The position numbers were made by a program, and so were the translations under genes. A DNA stretch of 47,657 nucleotides from Gloeomargarita sp. SKYB120 (GTDB taxonomy: Bacteria; Cyanobacteriota; Cyanobacteriia; Gloeomargaritales; Gloeomargaritaceae). The stretch is taken from NCBI GenBank assembly GCA_025062155.1, contig JANXAM010000019.1, positions 1 through 47,657 of the forward strand. The letters run 5' to 3'. This document shows, piece by piece, positions 1-7,763 of the stretch. Under the pieces are notes generated by a model. That model was not told the DNA's origin. It saw nothing but the letters and a program-made list of their open reading frames with translations, and searched no databases. Within the stretch, counting starts at the first letter, position 1; the number at the start of each line of letters is the position of its first letter.

Positions 1-470
1 AAGGCTCGCACCTGCCGCATCAGACTGGCCATTTCCAGGGCATTCATCGCGTACTCCCAGCCTTTGTTGCTCTTGACGCCGGCGCGTTCGATGGCCTGCT
101 GCAAGTTATCCGTGGTGAGCACTCCAAAAATCACTGGTACCCCCGTTTGGAAACTGGCGGCGGCAATGCCCTTGGCCACCTCAGCAGCCACGTACTCGAA
201 ATGGGGGGTATCGCCGCGAATCACCGCTCCCAAGCAAATCACCGCATCGTAGCGCTGGGATTGGGCTAGTTGATGGGCCACAACCGGTATCTCGAAACTC
301 CCCGGCACCCAAAAGTAATCTACCTGGGTTTCCAGGTTCACGCCGTGCCGTTGCAGCGCGTCCCGACAGCCCTCTAGTAGCTTGCCGGTGATGAGATCGT
401 TAAACCGCCCGATGACAATGGCGAGCCGCAGGCCCTCGACATCGGTAAATGTGCCTTCAAAAACCGCCAT
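1..470 (-). CDS. ribH: 6,7-dimethyl-8-ribityllumazine synthase, 3' end outside the window
   Basis: Lumazine synthase joins 5-amino-6-ribitylamino-uracil to 3,4-dihydroxy-2-butanone-4-phosphate, the penultimate step of riboflavin synthesis; it forms large cytosolic oligomers. About 156 codons are readable from the ATG at 470 down to the window edge. They include the family signatures VIGRFN near the N-terminus, the substrate-binding VPGSFEIP, the phosphate-binding [14 protein letters not shown] and the FGVLTTDN stretch. Almost the whole domain is present and only a short C-terminus is missing. The ATG overlaps the psbZ stop codon (TAATG), which implies coupled translation. The identification rests on the motifs and is secure. 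Confidence 0.95.
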   Translation of the reverse strand, partial: MAVFEGTFTDVEGLRLAIVIGRFNDLITGKLLEGCRDALQRHGVNLETQVDYFWVPGSFEIPVVAHQLAQSQRYDAVICLGAVIRGDTPHFEYVAAEVAKGIAAASFQTGVPVIFGVLTTDNLQQAIERAGVKSNKGWEYAMNALEMASLMRQVRA

Positions 471-658
471 TAGACCAGAAACACGTCCATCAACCCGATG
501 GTAAATATCAGTAACACCCAAACGCCAGCCCCCAGATAGACCAGTCGCTGGTAACGTTGCCATTCGCCAGGGGTCGCTAGCACCACCGGCACAGCCACCA
601 CTAGCACAAATGTCAGCAGCACCAACAGCAAAACCAGCGCCTGAAACACTATCGTCAT
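470..658 (-). CDS. psbZ: Photosystem II reaction-centre protein Z
   Basis: PsbZ is a two-helix subunit at the edge of the photosystem II core in the thylakoid membrane; it helps hold peripheral subunits and antenna in place. The ORF is 62 residues, the usual length. It has two hydrophobic segments (about 5-28 and 39-60) split by the polar loop [10 protein letters not shown], and ends in the family-typical GLMDVFLV. The reading frame stays open far upstream, but the conserved PsbZ start falls at the ATG at 658, so the longer version is rejected. Its TAA overlaps the ribH start. Upstream lies a 96-bp gap shared with the divergent phosphoketolase-like gene. Confidence 0.95.
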   Translation of the reverse strand: MTIVFQALVLLLVLLTFVLVVAVPVVLATPGEWQRYQRLVYLGAGVWVLLIFTIGLMDVFLV

Positions 659-763
659 GGTTTTCTGCTCCCAACACAGCCCACTTACCAGGCTATCAAA
701 AAGCGGGTGGCCCGCAACGCTCAACCATACTACAATGCTCAATAACTTACGCGGGTGGGGTGG

Positions 764-2953
764 ATGATGACCGTCGCAACGGACTGCTGGCAGGGCATTG
801 ATTACTTTGGGACAACGTGGCCCGATTGGTCGCATTATGGGCAACAACCAGCAGTGGACGCGACGACAGGCAGCATTCGCGACCCCCACGACCCGCAGGC
901 GGTTTACCAGACGCTGCTGGCTGCGGATGCCCTGCGCTACTTGGTACTGCAAATGACGGCAACCAAAGCCTCGGGCCACCCTGGGGGTTTTGCCAGTTGC
1001 GCGGAAGCGATTGCCGCCCTGTTCATGCTGGGCCACAAGAACATCCCAACGGAAGTGGGCCACCATGCGCCGGGGTTTTATGCGGCGTTGTTCTTGGATG
1101 GCTCACTGGAAGCGATGGGGATTCACACGGTAGCCCAACTGCGAGAGCGCTTCCGGGAAATGCACGGGTTGCTGGGGCACTTGTCGGGCGCGATTCCGGG
1201 AGTCATTGGGCCAGCAGGTCCCTTGGGCCAAGGGCAACATTTTGCGATGGCGGGGGCGTATCTCTACCCCGATGTGCTGTTTCCGGTGACGATTGGGGAT
1301 GGGGGGCTAGGGGAACCCTACGTCATGAGCAGCTTTTTGCATTTCCACACCGCGTTTCCCCAAGTGACGAATTTCTTGCCCATCCTGGTCTGGAACGGCT
1401 ATAGCCAGGAACACCACAGCATGAATGCAACAGCGGACAACGCCGCCATGGAACGCTACTGGCGCGCCCACGGGTTTGACGCGGTGGTTTTGGTAGATGC
1501 CAAGGATTTCGATGACCAGGGGCAACCGGGAGATTACGTCGACAGCACTTTGTTTGGCTTTGCGCAACGGTTGCGGTTTACGGAAGCGGTCCTCAGCGGG
1601 TTGGACCAGGCAGCCCAGAGCGCCCTCGGGGGAAAATTAACGGTCTTCATCCTGAAGCAACTGAAAGGGGCCGGGGTACATGCGCGGGGCGCCAAAGCCC
1701 ACAACCTGTATGCTCAGCATACCCTAGAGAATCCAGACATTGTACGGGCATTGCAGCAGCGGGCTTTGCCGGTAGAAGCCTGGGATTTGGTGCGGGAGAA
1801 CTTTCGGCGGGCAGGCGGTGGTCCGGCAGCTCAGGTTGCGGTAACGGAATCGGTGCGCCCCTTGCCGCCCTTGCCCCTATTCACCCACCAGGAATTTCCC
1901 ATCGGCGAAAAACAGGTGGCGACGACAGCCGTGGGGAAGTTAGTCGTGCAACTGGGGCAAAGCGACCCGAAATTTTTGGTGACCAACGCTGACGGCAATG
2001 AAGCGTCAGGGATTGCCAATATCAATCAGGGGCTGAAGGTGATTCACCCAACGGCAGACCCGCTGTATAACCAGTCGCCCCAGGGCCAGGTCTATGAACC
2101 CTTGAGCGAAGATGCCTGTGCGGGCTTGGCGGCGGCGGTGTGCCTGTTGGGGGGACGGTCGCTGTGGTGCTCCTATGAATCCTTTGCCATTAACGGGCTA
2201 CCCATCTGGCAAACAGTAACTCAGGCGATGGCGGAATTGCGGCGACCCACGCCTTCGACGATTGCCTTGTTTACAGCGGGGGCGCTAGAGCAGGGGCGCA
2301 ATGGCTGGACGCACCAACGCCCGGAAATCGAAGCCTACTACATGGCCCTGATGCGCAACGGGAATGTGTATCCGGTGTTTCCCCCTGATGCGAATTGCGC
2401 CCAAGCGGCCTACCTGTGGGCGGTGACCACGTTCAACAAAGGCATCGCCATTTTTGCCAGTAAAACGCCGTTGCCGGTGCGCACGACCTGGGAGCAGGCG
2501 CAACAGGCGGTCGCCCAGGGAGCTGTTGTCTTGCAAGAGACGCCGGGAGAACGGCTGGTGGTGCTGGCGGTGGTGGGCGATTTGGTCTTGATACCAGTAT
2601 TTGCGGCGGCGGCCCAGTTGCAAGCCCAAGGCATTGGCACGCGCATTGTCAGCCTGGTGAACCTGCGGCGGTTGTGTCGCCCCAGTGATGTAGCTTGGTC
2701 CACCTGCGCCGAACCGGATGGGGAATTTATGGACGATGCCACCTTTGCCCAACTATTTACGGGTGATGCGCTGTTGGGCATTAGCGGGGGGCCGGTGACA
2801 ACACTAGAACCCGTCCTGTTACGCGCGCAGATGCCCCGGCGGGATGCCATCGGCTGGCGGCGAGGAGAAACAGCGGCGTCTCCTGACCAATTGCTGGCCT
2901 ACAACGGGTTGAGCGCCGAACAGATTGTCCAGCGGGTACATTCCCTGTTGTAG
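764..2953 (+). CDS. Thiamine-diphosphate enzyme of the transketolase/phosphoketolase group
   Basis: Large ThDP-dependent protein (about 729 residues) with a transketolase-like layout: an N-terminal pyrophosphate domain (SGHPGG near residue 70, then GDGGLGEPYV as the metal/ThDP motif) and later pyrimidine and C-terminal domains. The segment FLPILVWNGYS recalls the LPIL..NGY element of phosphoketolases, which split xylulose-5-P or fructose-6-P to acetyl-phosphate. The protein is shorter than canonical Xfp (about 800). It most resembles the second, shorter phosphoketolase-like protein of cyanobacteria (Synechocystis sll0529 type, from memory). Substrate is not proven; a transketolase-like activity is possible. 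ATGs at 764 and 767 or a GTG at 755 could start it. A TACAAT box at 731-736 is a plausible -10. Confidence 0.75.
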   Translation: MMTVATDCWQGIDYFGTTWPDWSHYGQQPAVDATTGSIRDPHDPQAVYQTLLAADALRYLVLQMTATKASGHPGGFASCAEAIAALFMLGHKNIPTEVGHHAPGFYAALFLDGSLEAMGIHTVAQLRERFREMHGLLGHLSGAIPGVIGPAGPLGQGQHFAMAGAYLYPDVLFPVTIGDGGLGEPYVMSSFLHFHTAFPQVTNFLPILVWNGYSQEHHSMNATADNAAMERYWRAHGFDAVVLVDAKDFDDQGQPGDYVDSTLFGFAQRLRFTEAVLSGLDQAAQSALGGKLTVFILKQLKGAGVHARGAKAHNLYAQHTLENPDIVRALQQRALPVEAWDLVRENFRRAGGGPAAQVAVTESVRPLPPLPLFTHQEFPIGEKQVATTAVGKLVVQLGQSDPKFLVTNADGNEASGIANINQGLKVIHPTADPLYNQSPQGQVYEPLSEDACAGLAAAVCLLGGRSLWCSYESFAINGLPIWQTVTQAMAELRRPTPSTIALFTAGALEQGRNGWTHQRPEIEAYYMALMRNGNVYPVFPPDANCAQAAYLWAVTTFNKGIAIFASKTPLPVRTTWEQAQQAVAQGAVVLQETPGERLVVLAVVGDLVLIPVFAAAAQLQAQGIGTRIVSLVNLRRLCRPSDVAWSTCAEPDGEFMDDATFAQLFTGDALLGISGGPVTTLEPVLLRAQMPRRDAIGWRRGETAASPDQLLAYNGLSAEQIVQRVHSLL

Positions 2954-3025
2954 TGGGCGTTACCAACGTTGGGCAAGGCTCACTGTTATCTTGTGGGAGT
3001 TGTAGGATAGGGCGATTACTTTAGG

Positions 3026-3955
3026 ATGGCAGGGCAGTCGACAACTCCAGCGGCGATCAAGCTAAGTGATGTCTTTTCCCCCGAGGAGCTGGCAGCTTTG
3101 AACCGGCGCTCGGATGTCAAAGGATGGCGGCAATTGTTGGCCCACTTGAGCATTTTAGTTGGAAGCGGACTACTGTGGCACGGGGCCTGGACGCAGGGGA
3201 TGCTCTGGGGTTGGCTGGCGTTGCCCCTGTATGGCTTTAGCCTGGCGACTATGTTTGCCGCTGTCCATGAGTGTGTCCATCGCACGGCGTTTGCCACTCC
3301 CTGGTTGAACGATGCGGTGGCCTGGGTCGCTGGCGTATTGTCGTTTTACAACAGTGCGTTCTATCGCCGTTATCACCAGTGGCATCACCGCTATACGCAG
3401 ATTCCTGGTAAAGACCCCGAACTGGAAGACCCCGTACCCACGAACTGGCGGATGTATCTGTGGCAGTTGAGCGGGATTCCCTGGTGGTGGGGAAAAGTAC
3501 GGGGTCACCTGCGGGTGCTGCTGGGGAATTTTCAGGGATGTCCCTACATTGCTCCCGAAGCCCAGGCGACGGTGCGGCGTTCGACGGCAGCGCAGTTAGC
3601 GGTTTATGCCCTGGCAATAGCCCTATCGGTCTGGGCGGGCCAGCCGTGGTTTCTCATGGACTGGGTCGTGCCGCTAGCGGTGGGACAACCGTTTTTGCGC
3701 TTTATCTTGCTGGCAGAACACACGGGGTGTAGCTACGACAGCAACCCCCTGACCAACACGCGCACGACGTTGACCGGGTGGCCGGTGCGGTTGTTGATGT
3801 GGAACATGCCGTTTCATGCCGAGCACCATTTCTGTCCGGCAATTCCCTTTCATGCCTTGCCCCAGGCGCATCAAAAGTTGCGGGACAAGTGGGTGCATCT
3901 AGCGCCTGGCTACATCGCCGCCAACCGGGAAATCGTCGCCCAGTTTCCGGGATGA
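3026..3955 (+). CDS. Membrane di-iron fatty acid desaturase/hydroxylase family protein
   Basis: Integral membrane di-iron oxygenase of the desaturase superfamily (309 residues). The three histidine clusters are present: HECVH (about 81-85), YHQWHH (116-121) and FHAEHH (about 265-270), plus an extra H in AEHTGC. Hydrophobic segments lie around 38-80, 95-110 and 190-235. The substrate (acyl lipid, carotenoid or other) cannot be read from sequence; CrtR-type carotene hydroxylase and acyl desaturase are both possible. The start is the first ATG after the preceding stop, but its Shine-Dalgarno is poor (AGG abuts the ATG). Its TGA overlaps the next ATG (ATGA, 3952-3955), which ties it to the MetX-like gene. 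Confidence 0.75.
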   Translation: MAGQSTTPAAIKLSDVFSPEELAALNRRSDVKGWRQLLAHLSILVGSGLLWHGAWTQGMLWGWLALPLYGFSLATMFAAVHECVHRTAFATPWLNDAVAWVAGVLSFYNSAFYRRYHQWHHRYTQIPGKDPELEDPVPTNWRMYLWQLSGIPWWWGKVRGHLRVLLGNFQGCPYIAPEAQATVRRSTAAQLAVYALAIALSVWAGQPWFLMDWVVPLAVGQPFLRFILLAEHTGCSYDSNPLTNTRTTLTGWPVRLLMWNMPFHAEHHFCPAIPFHALPQAHQKLRDKWVHLAPGYIAANREIVAQFPG

Positions 3956-4959
3956 CCGGGGTTTGGACAGCCCAAGATGTGACGCTGCAATGTGGAATCC
4001 AGTTGCCGCAGGTGCAGGTCGTCTATCAGACCTACGGGGAGCTTTCGCCCCGGCGGGATAACGTGGTGCTCTACCCCACGTCCTACGGCGCGCAGCACAC
4101 GGACATCGAATGGTTGATTAGCCCGGATGGGATTCTCGACCCGAGCCGCTGGTTTATTGTGATTCCCAATATGTTGGGCAACGGGTTGTCCAGTTCGCCC
4201 AGCAACGGCGGGTTACCGGGCTTGGCGGAACAGGGGTGTGTGGTGACCCACTGGGACAATGTGACGTTGCAGGAGCGGTTGCTGCGGGAGGTCTGGGGCA
4301 TTGAACGGCTGGCGCTGGTGTACGGCTGGTCCATGGGAGCGCAACAGGCCTACCATTGGGGAGCTTTATATCCTGACCGCGTCGAACGCATAGTTGCCCT
4401 GTGTGGCACAGCCCGCACCACGCCCCACAACCGGGTGTTTCTGCTAAGTTTACGGGCAGCGCTGACGGCAGACCCGGCGTGGGATGGGCAAACGTTCCAG
4501 GGCGTACCCGAGCGGGGCTACCGGGCCTTTGCCTGTATTTACGCCAGTTGGGCGGCTTCCCAGGCGTTTTATCGCGCCGAAATCTACAAACAACTGGGCT
4601 ACCGGGATTTGGAGGACTACTTGGTGCGGGGATGGGAAGCGAACTACCGGCGACGGGACCCCAGGGATTTGCTGGCGATGATTGACACCTGGTTGCACTG
4701 TGACGTGGGCAACAATCCCGTTTACCAGGGAGATTACGAGCGGGCACTGCGTTCCATTCGGGCCAAAACCCTGGTGATGACCTGCACGACGGATTTGTAC
4801 TTTCCCCCAGACGACTGCGCCGCCGAAGCTGCCTTGATCCCCAACGCCACGTTTCGGTTGATTGATTCCATCTGGGGCCACCGAGCGGGGAATCCCTGGC
4901 AACATCCCCCCGATGCCGCTTTTATTCGCCAGGTGGTGCAGGAGTGGTTGGCTACCTGA
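3952..4959 (+). CDS. MetX-like alpha/beta hydrolase (homoserine O-acetyltransferase family)
   Basis: Alpha/beta-hydrolase of the homoserine O-acyltransferase superfamily, 335 residues. The nucleophile elbow GWSMGAQ puts the catalytic Ser at about 127. A likely acidic residue lies in TTDLYFPPDD and the His in GHRAGNP near the C-terminus. The early block YGELSPRRDNVVLYPTSYG is typical of MetX-like proteins. True homoserine acetyltransferases are usually longer (about 350-380), so it may instead be a plain hydrolase of this group. The ATG at 3952 overlaps the desaturase stop. The reading frame stays open upstream, but only from 3952 does it match the family. A glutamine synthetase-like gene follows after 82 bp. 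Confidence 0.72.
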   Translation: MTGVWTAQDVTLQCGIQLPQVQVVYQTYGELSPRRDNVVLYPTSYGAQHTDIEWLISPDGILDPSRWFIVIPNMLGNGLSSSPSNGGLPGLAEQGCVVTHWDNVTLQERLLREVWGIERLALVYGWSMGAQQAYHWGALYPDRVERIVALCGTARTTPHNRVFLLSLRAALTADPAWDGQTFQGVPERGYRAFACIYASWAASQAFYRAEIYKQLGYRDLEDYLVRGWEANYRRRDPRDLLAMIDTWLHCDVGNNPVYQGDYERALRSIRAKTLVMTCTTDLYFPPDDCAAEAALIPNATFRLIDSIWGHRAGNPWQHPPDAAFIRQVVQEWLAT

Positions 4960-5041
4960 AGCATTTGGTGTTTTTGACGACACTTTGGCGGGCGCTTTCC
5001 CCGGTTTAATAGCCGTTAATTCGAGAGCAACGGTTTTTCCC

Positions 5042-6349
5042 ATGACCCAGACCCTATCGGCGCTGGCGCAAGCGCGCGGCATTCGTTACTTTTTGATTTC
5101 GTTTACTGATTTGTTTGGCATTCAGCGGGCGAAGCTGGTGCCGGCAGCGGTGATTGACACGATGCAAACGGCCGCTGGCTTTGCGGGATTTGCCGCTTGG
5201 TTGGACATGACGCCGGCGGATGCGGATGTGTTTGCACGGGCCGATGCAGCAGCGTTGATGCCCTTGCCCTGGCAACCGGACGTGGCCTGGATGCCGGCGG
5301 ACTTGGCCACCGTCAAAGGCGACCCTTTGCCCCAAACACCCCGGCTGGTTTTGAAACGGGTGCTGGAGCAGGCGCAGGCGCTCGGTTACCGGGTGAAAAC
5401 GGGTGTCGAGTGTGAGTATTTTCTGGTGTCGCCGGATGGGGAATCGCTGGCGGATGGGCTCGACCGGCAGAGCAAACCTTGTTATGACCAGCAGGCCTTG
5501 ATGCGGCGGTTTGCGGTGATCAGTGAAATTTGCGATGCCATGCAGGCGCTCGGGTGGGGCGCTTACCAAAACGACCACGAAGACGCCAACGGTCAATTTG
5601 AAATGAACTGGCTCTACGACGATGCCCTGGTGACCGCCGACCGGCACGCGTTTTTCAAGTACATGGTGAAGTCAATTGCGGAAAAACACGGGCTGCGGGC
5701 CACCTTCATGCCCAAACCTTTTGCCCATCTCACCGGCAATGGCTGTCACTTGCACTTGTCTGTGTGGGATGCGGCGGGAGCGGTGAATTTGTTCCATGAC
5801 CCCCAAGACGAGATGGGTTTGTCACGCCTGGCCTATCACTTCATCGGGGGAGTCTTGCACCATGCGCCGGCCCTGTGCGCTTTTACGAACCCCACTGTGA
5901 ACTCCTACAAGCGTCTCCACGCGCCTGTGACCCGCTCTGGCGCCACTTGGTCCCCCACCACCATCAGTTACAGCGGCAACAATCGCACCCACATGATTCG
6001 TATTCCCGACCCAGGGCGGTTTGAATTGCGCCTCGCGGATGGGGCCGCCAATCCCTATCTCTTTGTGGCCGCCGTCGTTGCCGCTGGGTTGGATGGCATT
6101 AAGGAACAACGCGACCCCGGCCCTCGGTGCGACAACAACAACTACACGGACCCCCTACCCCCCGAGCAATACCCGTCCCTACCGGGCAATCTGTTAGACG
6201 CGCTGCGGGCTTTGGAACGCAACACCACCCTGACCACTCTCCTTGGAGAGAACTTTGTGGAGTCCTATCTCAAGCTCAAGTACCGGGAGTGGCAGGAGTT
6301 CCACAGCCAGATCACGCCGTGGGAGCGGGCGTATACCTTGGACTGCTAG
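5042..6349 (+). CDS. glnT: Glutamine synthetase family protein, 'type III' GlnT-like
   Basis: ATP-dependent ligase of the glutamine synthetase superfamily (435 residues). It starts MTQTLSALAQARGIRYFLIS and carries the N-terminal beta-grasp region, the metal-binding VECEYFLV (E near residue 123), NGCHLHLSVW, the NSYKRL loop and the RIPDPGRFELRLADGAANPYL nucleotide/glutamate region. Length and motifs fit the group named 'glutamine synthetase, type III' (rhizobial GlnT type), not the 470-residue GlnA or the very long GlnN. Such proteins may make glutamine or amidate other gamma-glutamyl acceptors; the acceptor is not visible. The frame continues upstream to 4862, inside the hydrolase gene, but the conserved start is the ATG at 5042. 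Confidence 0.85.
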   Translation: MTQTLSALAQARGIRYFLISFTDLFGIQRAKLVPAAVIDTMQTAAGFAGFAAWLDMTPADADVFARADAAALMPLPWQPDVAWMPADLATVKGDPLPQTPRLVLKRVLEQAQALGYRVKTGVECEYFLVSPDGESLADGLDRQSKPCYDQQALMRRFAVISEICDAMQALGWGAYQNDHEDANGQFEMNWLYDDALVTADRHAFFKYMVKSIAEKHGLRATFMPKPFAHLTGNGCHLHLSVWDAAGAVNLFHDPQDEMGLSRLAYHFIGGVLHHAPALCAFTNPTVNSYKRLHAPVTRSGATWSPTTISYSGNNRTHMIRIPDPGRFELRLADGAANPYLFVAAVVAAGLDGIKEQRDPGPRCDNNNYTDPLPPEQYPSLPGNLLDALRALERNTTLTTLLGENFVESYLKLKYREWQEFHSQITPWERAYTLDC

Positions 6350-6383
6350 GCTCTGAAAGCGCCAGTCCCACAGCGTTTTTGGC

Positions 6384-7763
6384 TCAGGAAGACACCTGCA
6401 GTTCGGGGGTCTCTTCAGTGCTCAAGCGCTGGAAGAGTTCTCGGAAATGGTCGCCCCGCGCTTCAAAGTTAGGGTATTGGTCAAAACTGGCACAGGCTGG
6501 GGACAGCAGGATGGTCCGAGCGCCCGTTTGCTGAGCCAGTTCCCGTGCCGCCTGTACCGCTTCGGCCAGGTTGTTCACCACTACGTAGGGCCTGTAGTTG
6601 ATCTGGTCTAGACGGTGGGCGAATGCCCTGGCCGCCGCCCCAAATAACACGACACCGGCTGCTTTTTCCTGAATCGTTTGCAGCCACGCGCGGTCGTCAC
6701 CCGCTTTGGCCTTGCCCCCTGCAAGTAGGATCGTTGGCTCGGTCATGCTGGCGAGGCCCACCTGCGCCGCCTCGTAATTGGTCGCCTTGCTGTCGTTGAT
6801 ATACGTAATGCCCTGGTGAACTCCCAAGACCTCTAACCGGTGAGGAACGCCAGGGAAGCGGCGTATGGCCTGGGTCATCACGTCCGGCGGCACCCCAATC
6901 ACCTGCGCAGCAGCGACAGCTAGCAAAAGGTTCTGCTGGTTGTGGAGACCGGGCATCCGAAAATCCCGGATTTCCAGCAGCACTTGACCGTTGTGCATCA
7001 CCTGCTGGTTTTCCAGGTAGATGCCGGGGCGTTCCGAAGGGGGCAAGTGGGTGCGTCCCTGGGTACTCGTCCAAAGAATGTCGGGCCAGCGCCCCACAAA
7101 GTTGGCTCGTAGGAAAGGGTCATCAGCGTTGAAGATTCGGATTTGGGATTGGGCCAGCAAGTGGGTTTTAATCCGGCAGTAGTTTTCCAGGGTGTAGTGA
7201 CGGTCGAGATGGTCTGGGCTGAAGGTGGTCCAAATCCCAATTTGGGGCGCCACCTCTGGCGATGACTCGATCTGAAAACTGCTGATTTCCGCCACGACCC
7301 AGTCCCAGTCTTGCCCCACCAGGTCGCAGGCCGGTATCCCGACATTGCCGCAGGCCGGCGCGCGATATCCCGCCGCTGTCAGCAGCGCGCTCACCAGACA
7401 GGTAGTGGTGGTTTTGCCGTTGGTACCGGTGATGCCGACCCAGGGGTACGTGCGTAAATGGCGCCAGGCTAACCCCATTTCCCCGACCACATCCACGCCT
7501 TGGGCCCGCAGTTGCACCAAAATGGGTTCGTCCCAGGGCACGCCAGGGCTGACCACCACCAGGTCAGGAAGCGGTTGGGGAATGGCAAACGGCTGGCCAA
7601 GTTGAACGGCAATTCCTAGTTCGTTTAAAGCGGTCTGCTGCGCTACTAAAGCAGCGGAAGTGGCGTTGTCCTGCACGTGAACGTCCCACCCCTGGCGCTG
7701 CAAGAGTCGAGCAGCAGCGGCGCCCGATTTGCCTAACCCCAAAACCAGTGCCCGTCTCTTCAC
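6384..7763 (-). CDS. murD: UDP-N-acetylmuramoyl-L-alanine--D-glutamate ligase
   Basis: MurD adds D-glutamate to UDP-MurNAc-L-Ala in the cytosolic phase of peptidoglycan synthesis. The protein has 459 residues, the usual size. It begins with a Rossmann-like UDP-binding domain (LGLGKSGAAAARLL), has the ATP P-loop GITGTNGKTTTTC at about 113-125, and later HRLEVLG and the Mur-ligase C-terminal motif YINDSKATN. The start is a GTG at 7763 that overlaps the TGA of glyS (GTGA, 4 bp), so the two genes are probably coupled. It converges on the glutamine synthetase-like gene across a 34-bp gap. Confidence 0.96.
   Translation of the reverse strand: MKRRALVLGLGKSGAAAARLLQRQGWDVHVQDNATSAALVAQQTALNELGIAVQLGQPFAIPQPLPDLVVVSPGVPWDEPILVQLRAQGVDVVGEMGLAWRHLRTYPWVGITGTNGKTTTTCLVSALLTAAGYRAPACGNVGIPACDLVGQDWDWVVAEISSFQIESSPEVAPQIGIWTTFSPDHLDRHYTLENYCRIKTHLLAQSQIRIFNADDPFLRANFVGRWPDILWTSTQGRTHLPPSERPGIYLENQQVMHNGQVLLEIRDFRMPGLHNQQNLLLAVAAAQVIGVPPDVMTQAIRRFPGVPHRLEVLGVHQGITYINDSKATNYEAAQVGLASMTEPTILLAGGKAKAGDDRAWLQTIQEKAAGVVLFGAAARAFAHRLDQINYRPYVVVNNLAEAVQAARELAQQTGARTILLSPACASFDQYPNFEARGDHFRELFQRLSTEETPELQVSS

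Noticed and set aside
659-1066. Upstream extension of psbZ, giving a 198-residue frame
   Set aside because: It is antisense to the ThDP enzyme and unlike any PsbZ; the real protein starts at 658.
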